Shown piece by piece: positions 9,599-21,688 of a stretch of DNA of 64,000 nucleotides. Both the position numbers and the translations under genes were made by a program. Under the pieces are notes generated by a model that saw only the letters and a list, made by a program, of their open reading frames with translations, made no database searches and was not told the DNA's origin. The stretch is from Cunninghamia lanceolata (lineage: Eukaryota; Streptophyta; Pinopsida; Cupressales; Cupressaceae). Each line of letters opens with the position of its first letter. Position 1 is the first letter of the stretch. Location: assembly GCA_027924645.1 (NCBI GenBank), contig BSBN01000445.1, forward strand, positions 8,353,001 to 8,417,000. The letters are read 5' to 3'.

Positions 9599-11950
9599 TG
9601 TTGGTTTTTCTTCTGAATCAGCATTAGGGTTTGCCAGTTCTAATGCACAGGCAGATTCAGCCAACAAAATATAGGAGGTTGCGTGAGCTCCTCCCCTTCA
9701 CTCCTGGTTCTGCCACACGAAGGGGGGTGTCCCTATTTGATAAAGATATGACCTTGATTAGTTCAAGTGACAGAAAGATTTAACTTGACAACAATAGGCA
9801 GAATACCCTCACGTATGGACCAAGATCTAAATGATAGATCACAAGATGGCACTTTCTTGGACATATATGACTGGTTATGGATGAAGGTATGCAGGGGTTT
9901 CCTACTCCTACTCCTACAACTAATAGGTGCAAGTATGAAATGGTTTGATTTGATGTTTGGATTTATGGGACTTTCCTAGACCCATTGAATAGACAGATTC
10001 CCAAACCAGTGCCTTATCTGGGCAGCAGAGTCAAATCTACGAATGTAAATGTTTCCTTATGACAACATGAATTCATATCCAGAGGACTTGAGTAAAATAT
10101 TACTGCCTAACAACAATATGTCCAAGAAAAAGTATTACCTATGATCATACTTAACAGATCCTATGATGCAATCTATTTTCTTTTGTATCTGATCAAAAGC
10201 CTATTTAACTACTCCTTGAGCAGATGCAAGAAATCAGAAACATAGTACAACAAGTATATACTGAAAAACTTGGAAGCCCTTGACAACCTTGTTTGAAAGT
10301 AAAACAAATAACATACAAGAGACAATCCTAAACAATACACACCACAAGTGTTTTTCATTTAAAATCAATCTGCATAGAAAATCATCATACAGGAAATTAC
10401 CACTTACAAGACAAGAATGAATGATACACCAAAATAAGGACCAAATCTGCAACAAAATGTCTTTCAAAATGTGAACACCTTGTGTTCAGAGTCAGAGAAA
10501 AAGGCCCCAAAGACATCCAACCCCTGTAGAATGGCCATGGATTCCTTTTTCAAGGAGCACACAAGCTTCCAGCCACCTACACACTGACAAACTTCATAAG
10601 TGCAGAGATCATTCTCCCTAGATTTTCAAAGAAACAATGAGATCCTCATAAATTCAAGTCGTTGAAGTAGTCAAATTCACCATGAAAGCCAGTGTTGCAA
10701 GCAACCCGGACCTCGAATAAACTGGCAGATGTGACATTCTTTCCATTGCCGTGTAGTAGGTTCACTGAATGTGGAGAGAACGCGCAAAAGGGTGCCAACC
10801 AGACAGTTATTTGAAATATTAAATCTTAGTCGCAGGATCAGGTTTCAAGTATGCAAGATCAATGGTCAAAACCTGCCCATCCATTTATAAAATCCACATT
10901 GGCACCCGAATAGTCCATCACCAGTGGGAACCCGCCACATAGGCAGCTGCGATCCATCGCTAAATTTTCAAACCTTGTGAGATCAAAAATCCCACATTCG
11001 TCCTGCAGGGACCCTCCTAACACTTAATAAGCACGGCCGCATGTAAACCAAGTGTTGAGTGTTTTGCCCCGCTTGACCCACGAACCCACCACCAATAGCC
11101 TATTGGCCAGACCCCTCATATCGACCAATCCAAAATTTCCCCCGCTGATACACATGTCATCCCGATACAACCCGATCGGTGAGAAAACCACCGTCGGCCT
11201 AGTGCTTTCCATCTTCGCTAACGCACCAACTCTCTCTGATGCATATCCCGTTAGCGTGACCACAACCATCGGCCCAACAAAAAGCTTCCCCGCCGATCAC
11301 ACCACATTACGCTGATGCAACTCCATCGGCCAGACACCCAACATCGGCAAGCCACAAAAATCCTCTGCCGATAGCAATACTCACGCCGACCGCTACACCC
11401 CAATCCATCGGCCAGACACCACTTCGTCGGTGAACCTCAAACATGTTTGCCTGACACATAAAGTCACCCCGACGCCCAACTTCATCGGCCAAACTCAACG
11501 CATCGGAGGAAAATCCTCCAGCCTCGCCGATGCCACATGTTACGCCGATGACAGCACAATAGTCAGCGTGACCTGAACCCTCAGAGCAACCTCTGCCAAT
11601 CTGCCCGATACACTATGTCATGCCGATGACTACACAGCCCTGAAAACCTCAAACCATCTGCCATCGGCCAGACAAGCCTCATCGGATCAACTCTCTCCGG
11701 CCTGCCCGATGCACCATGTCATCCTGATAAACATCTTGATGACAGAAAACTCAATGACCCCGCAGAGATATCAAGGCGACAACCTAGAAAAAGATGATGA
11801 TGATGATGAAAATGATCCCCTCCCTCAGAAATTTAGGATAATGCTGAAGAACACTGAGAGGCTCTAATACTTAGAAATTTTTTGGATTTTTTGGGAAGGT
11901 GCCTGCATGAAAAATTGCTTGAAAACTGACAGTCAATTCAGGCACCAACA
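9599..11950 (-). repeat. 5' LTR of the gag-only element
   Basis: Runs TGTTGGTTTTTC...GGCACCAACA on the plus strand and is followed directly by target copy CACGC (11951-11955). It is collinear with 4896-7223 and with the solo LTR at 60540-62983. It contains the second ATCGGC/GCCGAT array (about 11090-11720) and a short GAT-repeat run (about 11793-11808). Confidence 0.87.
11090..11720. repeat. ATCGGC/GCCGAT motif array in the LTR (copy 2)
   Basis: Same organisation as 6361-7010, with most motifs at the same places. Several CpG positions have turned to TpG or CpA relative to the first copy (for example TATTGGCC here against TATCGGCC), consistent with cytosine deamination. Confidence 0.8.
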
Positions 11951-12471
11951 CACGCATCGAGTGATTCCCTCCTGCTTACACCATTCTAGGTTGCTAGGCT
12001 CCTTGTGTAGGGTCGATGTTTTCTTCGAGTTAGGAAGAAACCCAGTGAAGTCCAGTACTTCGTGGTTGGGTGGAAAAAATGCCTCAACCACTCTCTTGGT
12101 CTTGGTTGCGGATGATTGGAGAATCGAGGCAACCGAGTTTAAATATTATTATTTATATGGATATTTGCTTTATATATATTTCTTTGTATGGCTTCATTGT
12201 CAAGTTGCAATTGTAACATGATTCATGGATATCTTGATGATAGTCCTTCCTTGTGTAACATTGAAACATATGTATTGTAACACCAGGTCGGGTGTATGTA
12301 AACTATTTTGTAATCCATTCGGGTATATGGATCATTATTCTTATTCATGGATTCTTGCCATTTTATGTTATTATGAATTTTTGGAAACCATTACTAGTTG
12401 ATTATCTTACTTATGGAATATGCTTCTCTCTTCGAGTATGATGTTTAGTTGGTAAATTTCTGCACCTTACA

Positions 12472-12551
12472 TTTGGTATCAGAGCTTTAGGTTCAACTCT
12501 TGGACCTATGCCTATTGATGCATAATTGATACCTAGGTCTAATTCTTGACT
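12472..12551 (+). other. First PBS and start of LARD leader (duplicated copy)
   Basis: Immediately after the LTR end at 12471 comes TTTGGTATCAGAGC (PBS core 12474-12485, initiator-Met type) and about 65 bases of leader (CCTATTGATGCATAATTGATACC). After AATTCTTG at 12551 the sequence jumps back into LTR sequence (ACTTGTATGAACTTTTG), the same as 4387 onward. This is the seam of a tandem duplication. Confidence 0.8.
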
Positions 12552-13574
12552 TGTATGAACTTTTGAATTATTGAGTTCTTGATAAATGCTATTTTTACAT
12601 TTCACTTGGAAAAATTAGCAATATATCAAATTCCTTGATTTATGAAAGAAATGCATTATGTTTAACTGGTAGATCATCACATAGATTAGGAAAAATTGAG
12701 ATAAAAATAGTAAACTTTCCAACAAGCAAACCAATGAAATCCACTGAACAATGGAAATAATGTTTGAATTCGAAATATAGATATTTATGACTATGGAAAA
12801 CCAAACTTAGGAAAATTGTGCTTTGTGTATTTTTGGTAAAGTAAGAACTTTCGAGACAGGATGCCGAATGTGGGCTCCTAGAGACGATAGTTTTACTTTT
12901 TCTAAAACTATCATTTTATTAATTGCTCGGCCAAGCTACTATACCATTGAAACATATGGATTTGTTTAAAAGCCTAGAACTATATTTGTCTCTGCCACAT
13001 CATGTTTGCAAGAGTTTATGTCATTCTAGGATTAGGATGCATAAAGGCAACATGCACACATCAAGTGATTCCCTCCTACTTACACCATTCTAGGTTGCTA
13101 GGCTCCTTGTGCAGGGTCGATGTTTTCTTTGAGTTAGGAAGAAACCCAGTGAAATCCAGTACTTCGTGGTTGGGTGGAAAAAATGCCTCAACCACTCTCT
13201 TGGTCTTGGTTGCAGATGATCAGAGGATCGAGGCAACTGAGTTTAAATATTATTATTGATATGGATATTTTCTTTATATATATTTCTTTGTATGGCTTCA
13301 TTGTCAAGTTATAGTTGTAACATGATTCATGGATATCTTGATGATAGTCCTTCCTTGTGTAACATTGAAACAAATGTATTGTAACACCAGGTCGGTGTAT
13401 GTAAACTATTTTGTAATGCATTCGGGTATATGGATCATTATTCTTATTCATGGATTCTTGCCATTTTATGTTATTATGAATTTTTGGAAACCATTACTGG
13501 TTGATTATCTTACTTATGGAATATGCTTCTCTCTTCGAGTATTATGTTTAGTTGGTAAATTTCCACACCTTACA
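12552..13574 (+). repeat. Duplicated 3' part of the LARD 5' LTR
   Basis: Matches 25571-26597 of the right LTR and, across the gag-only insertion, 4387-4895 plus 11951-12471 of the left LTR. It is uninterrupted at the place where the gag-only element sits in the first copy (13040-13060). The duplication unit is LTR end plus PBS plus about 65 bases of leader. Confidence 0.82.
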
Positions 13575-13576
13575 TT

Positions 13577-13588
13577 TGGTATCAGAGC
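13577..13588 (+). other. Second (functional-position) PBS of the LARD, initiator-Met type
   Basis: TGGTATCAGAGC, two bases after the LTR end at 13574. This copy is next to the internal region that carries the small ORF. Confidence 0.85.
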
Positions 13589-13658
13589 TCTAGGTTCAAC
13601 TCTTGGACCTATGCCTATTGATGCATAATTGATACCTAGGTCTAATTCTTGTGCTAGG

Positions 13659-14018
13659 ATGGTGCATCTCTTGACGACTGCAAGGAAGTCGGTGAGAAAT
13701 GAGAGCCACCACAGAGCCAAGAGGGAAAGGAGAGCTATAGTGCGAACCATCCAAGGAGTTAATGATGATGGAGACATATGGCTTAGAGATGAGGAGACCC
13801 TGAGTCATGCAATTGCTTGGGTCAGTCAAGTGAAAAAGGAAATGAAGGCAATTGTCAAACCAACACCCTTAACTCTCATTAGGGAATTGCCTTCGAAAAA
13901 TAGTATGACTCCTGTAATGGTGTATAGAGACCCTAGAATTCCTGATATAATAGAAATTGTCTCCAGTGAAGAGGAAGAGGAACCAGAAGAGTTTCCTTTG
14001 TCCGAAAGTGATATGTAA
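13659..14018 (+). CDS. Intact pre-gag-type small ORF of the LARD, 119 aa, function unknown
   Basis: Begins ATGGTGCATCTC 71 bases after the PBS and ends TAA at 14016-14018. The N-terminal half is basic (RKSVRNESHHRAKRERRAIV), the centre reads WLRDEETLSHAIAWV followed by a Lys-rich helix, and the C-terminus has DIIEIVSSEEEEEPEE then FPLSESDM. It aligns by eye over its whole length with the decayed ORF at 36800-37234 of the gypsy element, which lies between that element's PBS and gag: ARMV at the start, WLADDETFTNAI, and LSESD at the end. It is therefore an element protein, not a host gene. It is the only ORF kept in this LARD. The hydrophobic run plus acidic tail resembles a SUMO-interacting motif; that is speculation. 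Confidence 0.7.
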   Translation: MVHLLTTARKSVRNESHHRAKRERRAIVRTIQGVNDDGDIWLRDEETLSHAIAWVSQVKKEMKAIVKPTPLTLIRELPSKNSMTPVMVYRDPRIPDIIEIVSSEEEEEPEEFPLSESDM

Positions 14019-15373
14019 ACTTATTGTTTTCAAGAACCTCTATAGTGAACAAGGATGTAAAATTCCTTCAATAAATGAAATGAGACTTTGTTTTGAAATA
14101 TATAAATGTTTTGTGATTTAATGGGAATTGAGATGATTCCAAAGTATGTGATTTAAAGATGGATTTAATTAATATGAAAATATATAATCCTGATAAGAGA
14201 AAGAAATAAAATCAAATGTGAAATAAGTAAATATAGGAATGATGGATAATATTGACTGAGCCTTTTAGAAGAGGAAATCTGGAATGATACGAGGTTTTGG
14301 ATAAGATAGTTTTTGAGCAATACATTGATCTTTTCAGGATATGAGCATGGATCTAGTAGAATCCACAAGATCTTTTGAAGATGCAAGGTTCAGATGTCTT
14401 AAGGATCTTCATTGATACACCTTGATAAAAGTTGCTTGTGTGTAAGGCTTGTAGTGTTTGAGTATACTCGAGTGACCTTTGTAGGGTCATGTTCATGCTT
14501 ATGTGACTACTTTTGATAGTGGAGTTATGACAAAACTTTGTGTGAAAGGGAATACCATGTCCTTGAGTATACTTGAATTTAGTATATGGAAAAGAGTGAT
14601 CACTGGTTATACTTTTAATTATTGCCTTATTGGTAAATGCTTGATTGAAAAGAATATTGCTTTGTCTCATGGAGAGCATGACCCTAAGTATGGATTCATT
14701 TTGCGGTTGTAAGATAGATAGTTGGGTAATGGCTTATGTTTCTATTTTTCCCTAGTATGACTGTGGAACCTCAGTACTTATTTTTGTGTTGCATTACAGA
14801 ATAGAGAAGTGTAAAAGGGTAATTGCACATGCCTTGTGATGTTGGGGTGTTTGAATCTTGAGTGAAGTAACAAACCATGATAGATGAGAAGTATCAATAG
14901 TTACTTATTGGAAAGATGGATATATGCTTGAGAAAGATGAAGTCTTAAGGTATTAAGGATGGATATAAGTTCTTAACTCAACAAAATTGAGGAAGCTTGT
15001 GCTTGAAGAATTTTACAAAGCACTTTATTCAGTGAACCCCAGTGTAACGAAAAGTGATAGAAGGACCTCACCTAATTGTAGCTGATGTTCTGAATGCCAG
15101 TGAGGTAAAGCTGAGCATGTACATCTGGTGGAACTTTTATACCATATAGTGTGCCTTATTGAGGTTTTTAAATTGAGAAACGATAACCAATTCTTGTTGG
15201 AAGAAGGGTGAGTTGTGATATCTTGGTAGTTAAATGTTTGCTGGTGTATGACTATATGATTTTACATGATGATCGTAATGTGATCTTTGTTTTAAGTGTC
15301 TTGAGTGATGTTTTGTGGATAGTAGAAGCATTTTTATGTTATAGATAAGTTTGGAGTCTTGGGAAGACTTGTT
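14019..15373 (+). other. Non-coding LARD interior, left part
   Basis: AT-rich with no long ORF and no pol motif on either strand. It continues across the copia insertion into 21690 onward. TTGTT at 15369-15373 is the left candidate target-site copy of the copia element. Confidence 0.6.
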
Positions 15374-15374
15374 T

Positions 15375-16419
15375 AAAGGAAGCTAGGTGTGCGGAAAACG
15401 CTTCCTACACTAATTTAATGAGGAGAGGGCTATGCAAATTCAACTTTATCCTAACTATTACAGCAATGTTAAACCATTAACATGAGATATTGCAGCAAAC
15501 ACAAGAACCAGAAAGTAGATAGAAGAAGAGAGACAAAGATTTATGGTGGGGAAAACCCTTATCGGGTGAAAAACCCCACTCAGAAACCTGCACAATGTAT
15601 TAACAAATTTGGAATAATGTTTACAATACACTTACAATGCAAGCTTCAATGGTCTTCGACACTCATGTCTGGAGTCAATCTAGCAGCATAACAATACCTG
15701 TAAACCTGTGATATAAACTCCATCTCCAAGCACCTATTTAAATAGAACATATAAGGCAATTTTGGACCTTTCTTGGAACGGGCGTCCAATATGGCATCTT
15801 GGACCAAAACCCACGCCTAGGGACACTTGGTCAACATTGTAGAATGTGTCTGACACTTGTCCACAACTCCCATCCCAAAGAGGTAGCCTATTTCCAAAAT
15901 GGGCTATGACAGATGCTCTTACGACACTTACGATCGTCATAGAATCTGTCAGCAGTTACAACTTACAGCTGTAAGAGAATCTATCATACACATGCTATAA
16001 ATAGCATATTCTCTTACAACATGTCATATTCCACCTTGGGGCACCCAAATATGCCTCATTCAAAGATGCTTCATGACACATGTCATCACTTGTCTTACAA
16101 CCTTCTATTCTCGACTCTTATATGTCATAGATTCGTCATAAGAATCCGTCATAACCGTTTCGGTCAAACATTCCTTACACAACATAGAAGATGCTGACAC
16201 ATGGCAGAATATTCCTACCATTAAGTGGGATGCCTATCTCCTCATGTGAGGACAAAAATACAAGTCATAATCCATGTAGGATTGACACATCACCGTGCCA
16301 TATCCCACAACATGACAATATGGATTTTTCAATTATTTACAACATAGGCAATTAAATAATAAATACAAACATTACAAATGCAGAGAATTACCAAGGTTGA
16401 GACACCTTAATTCCCAACA
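15375..16419 (-). repeat. 3' LTR of the copia element
   Basis: Plus strand runs AAAGGAAGCTAGGTGTGCGG to TTAATTCCCAACA. Collinear with 20638-21688. Repeated TGTCATAG/TCTTACAAC-type words in the middle (for example 15905-16150) may be promoter or U3 material. ORFs crossing it are spurious. Confidence 0.9.
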
Positions 16420-16431
16420 TTCTCCCACTTG
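16420..16431 (-). other. Polypurine tract of the copia element
   Basis: Minus strand AAGTGGGAGAA directly before the TGTTGGGAATT LTR start, the usual plant copia arrangement for plus-strand priming. Confidence 0.8.
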
Positions 16432-16469
16432 TCGAACACCTTATAAGAGCCAATAGAAAAAATAGGATT

Positions 16470-19400
16470 TTAACTGCTATAGGCTGAGAGGCCCATAGAC
16501 TCCGAACACCATCTGAACTTCTCTGTGCCCACTAGTTTCGTTAATGCATCTGCAACATTCTTCAAAGTATCTACCTTCTACAAATTTACCTTTCCATCCT
16601 CAACCATGTCCCTCATGAAGTGAAACTGAACATCAATGTGTTTGGTTCTAGCATGGAAAGTTGGATTCTTTGCAAGGCAAATTGCACTCTAACTGTCACA
16701 ACTGATCGTGATCTGACCTGTATCAACACCAATATTGGAACATAATCTCTTAAGCCAAATGGCTTCCTTACAAGCATGAGTTGCTGCCATATACTCTGCT
16801 TCTATCGTGGACAAAGCAACAACAGATTGTCACTTACTCATCCAACTAATAGCACCACCAAACAGTGTAAAAACATAAGCACTAGTGGATCTCCTGCTGT
16901 CAATGTCACCTGCTCAATCTGAATCCACAAATCCATGAATATCAATAGAATGCGGAGGTCCTGAAACATTACCATGATAGCAAATGGAGTACTCGGAAGT
17001 ACCCCTCAAATATCTGAACACTCGCTTAACTGCATCCCAATGAACTCGTCCAAGATTAGCCATAAATCGACTAAGGACTCCCACTGCTTGGGCAATGTCT
17101 GGTCTTGTGCAGACCATAGCATACATCAAACTGCCAATAGCACTAGCATAAGGTACTCTGATCATGTCCTCCACCTCACTAGGAGATTTTGGACAATCCT
17201 CAACAGACAACTTTGTCCCCAAAGAAACAGGAACACACAATGGTCTACAATCTGCCATGCTGAATCTGTCCAACACGGACTTCACATACTTACTCTGGCT
17301 TAACCAAAGTTTTCTGTTGGTTCTATCTCTTCGGATTTCCATTCCTAGAATGTACCTGGCTGCCCCTAAATCTTTCATTTCAAACTAAGCTGACAAGTGA
17401 GATTTAAAATCAGAAATCATATTCTTACCCTTCCCAATGAGCAACATATCATCAACATACAGTGCAACAATGAGAATACGATCACCATCAAATTTATAAT
17501 ACACACAGTGATCTGATTTTGATCTCACAAATCCAATTGACAACACAAAGGCATCAAACTTCAAGTACCATCTCCTAGGGGATTGCTTCAAACCATACAA
17601 TGACTTCTTAAGTTTGCAAACCAAATTTTCTTTACCTTTCACCATGTAATGCTCTGGCTGTGACATGTAGATCTCTTCTTCCAAGTCACCATGAAGGAAA
17701 GTTGTCTTCACATCCATCTATTCTACCTCCAAGTCATAGGCTGTTGTGAGAGACAACAGGAATCGAATGGATGTCAACTTTGCAACGGGAGAGAAGATCT
17801 CACCATAATCTATACCCTCCACTTGTGAATACCCCTTCGCAACCAATTTGGCCTTATACTTCTCAATACTACCATCTGCACCAATCTTCTTCTTGAACAC
17901 CCATTTGCATCCAACGGGTTTCTGTCCAAGAGGCAAAGGCAGCAAGTCCCAAGTTTGATTCTTTTCCAAAGAAGCCATTTCTTCCTCCATGGCCTCCTTC
18001 TAGGAACCTGCATCCTTCATATCCAAAGTCTCTGATACAGTTCTAGGTTCATCACTGTTAGTGAGCAAAGCATAAGCACAACTGGAATCAAGAAATGTAA
18101 AACCAAACCTTTCAGGTTGCTTCCTTATTCGTGTAGACCTCCTCAAGAGCTAAGGTTGAGGTTCAGCTTCTTCCTCTGAGATTTTAGAGCTGCTAGAGCT
18201 CTCCTCATCATCAGGTCCAACATTGTCTTTTTGTTCAGTCTTCTCAGGGGTAAGAGGAAACTGAACAACATCCTCTTTCTTTTCTTTTTCTTATGGTTTC
18301 AAAATAGTGGAAGAAGGTGTAAGCTCTCTGAAGATGACACTTCTGCTATACAACACTTTTTCAGCCACGGGGTCCCAAAGCTTGTATCCTTTCACACCAA
18401 CACCGTAGTCGATGAAGATACACTTAACAACTTTGTTCTCCAACTTTGACCGCTTCTCCCTAGGCACATGTGCATATGCCTCACAACCAAAAACATGAAG
18501 ATGCCTTACTGAAGGCTTTCTACCAGACCACACCTCCATGGGTGTCTTTCCAACAAGAGCTGATGTAGGAGATCTGTTTACCAGATAGCAAGCAGTGGCA
18601 ACAGCTTCAGCCCAAAAATTTTGTTCTAGACCAGCTCCACTAAGCGTACTCCTAGCCTTCTCCATCAATGTCCTGTTCATCCTCTCTGCAACTCCATTTT
18701 GCTGCGGGGTATATGGAGTTGTCTTGTGCCTTTCAATCCCAAGTTCCTTGCAATACTTATCGAATTATGTAGAACAAAACTCACCATCGTTGTCAGTTCT
18801 CAAACATTTAATCTTTTTACCAGTCTGATTTTTAGCAAAGGCTCTAAACTCCTTAAACTTGCTATAGACTTCAGATTTGCTTCTGAGAAAATAAATCCAT
18901 GTCCTTCTACTGTAATCATCTATAAAAGATACAAAGTTTACAGATTTTGATAACGAAGAAACATTAACAGGACCAAACACATCAGAATGAATAAGGTCCA
19001 ACACACCAGAAGACTTATGAGAACTCGAGTAAAATTGAACACAGTTTTGTTTTCCATAAATGCAATGTTCACAAAAGTTGAACTCAAGATTACAATCATC
19101 TAACCCCTCAATGAGGTTCTTATTTTTCAGGGTATGCAGACCCTTCTCACCAATGTGGCCAAATCTCTAATGCCATAACATTGTCTTTTCTGTAGGAAGT
19201 TTAACTTCCAATGTACGATTACAACCATCAAGACTAGAAACAAATAGATTTCTTCACTGCTCGTTCAGATGGTGGGGATGAAGTGACTGTTGCCCTCTTC
19301 CTTGAGTCAGAAGAACTATTGCATTGTGAAATGCATGCCTCCAACTGAAACAGAGTACCTCTCCAAGTACCCTTAGCAAGCACCATAGATCCTCTAGTCA

Positions 19401-20519
19401 TCTTGCATCCTTCTTTCAAAAAGACAACCTGCACACCTACATCATTCAAACTACTTAGAGAAAGCAGGTTTTGTGCTAAGCCTGGGATGTGCATAACCCC
19501 AGAGATCCCCTTCACTCGACCATTAGGGAATCAGATAGAGACTCTTCCACGACCAACGATCTTCAGATGAGAGTCATCACCCAGATACACCTTTCCACCA
19601 TCGAACTCCTCATACTTAGTGAACCAATCTCGATGCGAGGTCATGTGGAACGATGCACCAGAGTCGATTAGCCACACATCATCAGATGCATGGGTTGCTA
19701 GGGCTGCAATGAAGGCATCACCGTCATCTTGTGATTTGTCAGAATCTGAATCAGGAGCTTTCTTCTTTTTCTTCTTCTCCTCTTTGCACTCCTTTTAGAA
19801 ATGCCCGGTCTTGCCATAGTTCCAACAAAGAGCCTTGGACTTTCCAGGAGATTTCGATCTCCCACCGGATTTGGATCTACCCTTCTCAGCTTTCTTGTCC
19901 TTCTTCTTCCCTTTTTCCTTGGGTCTTCCACGAATTGCAAGGGCTTCTTTGGCTACCTCAGAAGACTTTCTCCACATCTCTTCAAATAATAGCAAAGAAA
20001 CCACCTCTTCCATTTTGAATGTGGATGTGGTGCTTCCGATTGCCATGACAAGATGATCCCATGAGTCCGATAGAGAACAAAGCAGGGTCATACACCGATC
20101 CTCCTCCATCTTTACACTAATAGATGTCAATTGTGCAACCAGCATGTTAAAGGCATTCATATGCTCAGCCACGGATCCTCCATCTTCCATTCGAAGAGAA
20201 TACAACTTCTTTCTTAGGAAAAGTTTATTGACAAGGGATTTGGCTTGATACACATCCCCCAACTTCTTCCAAAGGAGTTTTGCAGTGGTCTCTTCATGGA
20301 CATTTAACAACATAGAATTAGCAAGACTAAGTCTTATGAGACCCTAGCCTTTTGATCCTTGAGATCCCACTCATCTTGAGTTGTTGTAGCTGGTTTAGTT
20401 CTGTTCACACTTTCCCAAAGGTCTCGATCAACTAACATGTCTTCCATCTTGAGCTTCCACAGCTCGAAAATACTGCCGTTGAACTTCTCTACTTCAAACC
20501 TTCCTGATGTGCTTGCCAT
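16470..20519 (-). pseudogene. Copia gag-pol polyprotein, about 1350 codons, multiple nonsense codons
   Basis: ATG at 20519 (MASTSGRFEVEKFNG) to TAA at 16470-16472. Gag with a knuckle CWNYGKTGHF whose second Cys is Tyr, about 19800-19840. Protease DSGASFHMTSH about 19650. GAG-pre-integrase box HIGEKGLHTL about 19150. Integrase with IHSD about 18990, RTDNDGEF about 18790 and NGVAERMNRTL about 18680. RT with [12 protein letters not shown] about 17900 and YVDD about 17450. RNase H with ALSTIEAEYMA about 16800. At least ten in-frame stops replace residues that the family normally has as Gln, Arg or Trp. Two frameshifts are near 20350 and 19250. Total length is still a multiple of three. It once made a particle, protease, integrase and RT, and is now dead. 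Confidence 0.93.
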
Positions 20520-20619
20520 CTCCTTGCTGCAATAAGATATAGAATGCTCTGCACAGACTCCCACTCAACCTAAGATTAGCTCAAAAAACCCCTACCCAAC
20601 AACTAGGACCAAAGGTAAT

Positions 20620-20634
20620 CAAGCTCTGATACCA
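20620..20634 (-). other. PBS of the copia element, initiator-Met type
   Basis: Minus strand TTGGTATCAGAGCTTG just inside the 5' LTR edge (plus strand AAGCTCTGATACCAA). Confidence 0.85.
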
Positions 20635-20637
20635 ACT

Positions 20638-21688
20638 AAAAGGAAGCTAGGTGTGCGGAAAACGCTTCCTACACTAATTTAATGAGGAGAGGGCTATGCA
20701 AATTCAACTTTATCCTAACTATTACAGCAATGTTAAACCATTAACATGAGATATTTTAGCAAACACAAGAACTAGAAAGTAGACAGAAGAAGAGAGACAA
20801 AGATTTACGGTGGGGAAAACCCTTATCGGGGGAAAAAACCCACTCAGAAACCTGCACAATGTATTAACAAATCTGAAAGAATGTTTATAATACACTGGTA
20901 ATGCAAGCTTCAATGGTCTTTGACACTCATGTCTAGAGTCAATCCGGTAGCATAACAGTACCTATAAACCTATGATACAAACTCCATCTCCAAGCACCTG
21001 TTTAAATAGAACATACAAGGCAATTTTGGACCTTTCTTGGAATGGGCATCCAATATGGCATCTTGGACCAAAACCCATGACTAGGGACACTTGGTCAACA
21101 TTGTAGAATGTGTCTAACACTTGTCCACAACTCCCATTCCAAAGAGGTAGCCTATTTCCAAAATGGGCTATGACAGATGCTCTTACGACACTTACGACCG
21201 TCATAGAATCTGTCATAGCGGTTACAACTTACAGTTGTAAGAGAATCTGTCATACACATGCTATAAATAACATATTCTCTTACAACATGTCATATTCCAC
21301 CTTGGGGTGCCCAAATATGCCTCATTCAAAAATGCTTCATGACACATGTCATCACCTGTCTTACAACCTTCTATTCTCGACTCTTACATGTCATAGATTC
21401 TTCATAGGAATCCGTCATAACCATTTCGGTCAAACATTCCTCACACAACATAGAAGATGCCAACACATGGTAGAATATTCCTACCACTAAGTGGGACGCC
21501 TATCTCCTCATGTGAGGACAAAAATACAAGTTGTCATAATCCATGTAGGATTGACACATCACCGTGCCACATCCCACAACATGACAATATGGATTTTTCA
21601 ATTATTTACAACATAGGCAATTAAATAATAAATACAAACATTACAAATGCAAAGAATTACCAAGGTTGAGACACCTTAATTCCCAACA
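20638..21688 (-). repeat. 5' LTR of the copia element
   Basis: Second LTR copy, same sequence order as 15375-16419. It ends ATTCCCAACA at 21688, followed by the right flank of the LARD interior. Confidence 0.9.

Larger units (their letters stand above)
4896..11950 (-). mobile_element. Gag-only non-autonomous LTR retrotransposon (TR-GAG-like), 7.06 kb
   Basis: It is inserted in the left LTR of the LARD with target duplication CACGC (4891-4895 and 11951-11955). Two LTRs of about 2.33 and 2.35 kb (4896-7223 and 9599-11950) share termini of the form TGTTGG...CCAACA; the extreme left end has decayed to GATTGG. The minus-strand PBS at 9577-9594 fixes the orientation. The 2.4-kb interior holds only a gag-like ORF and an overlapping second ORF, with no protease, RT or integrase. 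This matches the published description of TR-GAG elements, mobilised in trans. The tRNA-Arg-type PBS points to an Ogre/Tat-like gypsy partner; that link is inference. Confidence 0.82.
1225..12471 (+). repeat. Left (5') LTR of the LARD, enlarged by insertion and duplication
   Basis: It aligns along its length with the right LTR at 23497-26597. Examples are 1226-1320 with 23498-23590, 1440-1500 with 23710-23770, 4387-4890 with 25571-26070, and 11951-12471 with 26075-26597. Removing the 7.06-kb insertion at 4896-11950 and one copy of the 1060-bp duplication leaves about 3.1 kb, the same as the right LTR. It ends CACCTTACA at 12471, directly before a PBS. Confidence 0.85.

Noticed and set aside
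13188..13829. Minus-strand ORFs over the LARD LTR and ORF
   Set aside because: They cross the LTR end and PBS and have no similarity to known proteins.
19731..20056. Plus-strand ORFs over the copia gag
   Set aside because: Antisense of the Lys- and Ser-rich gag end; no domain.
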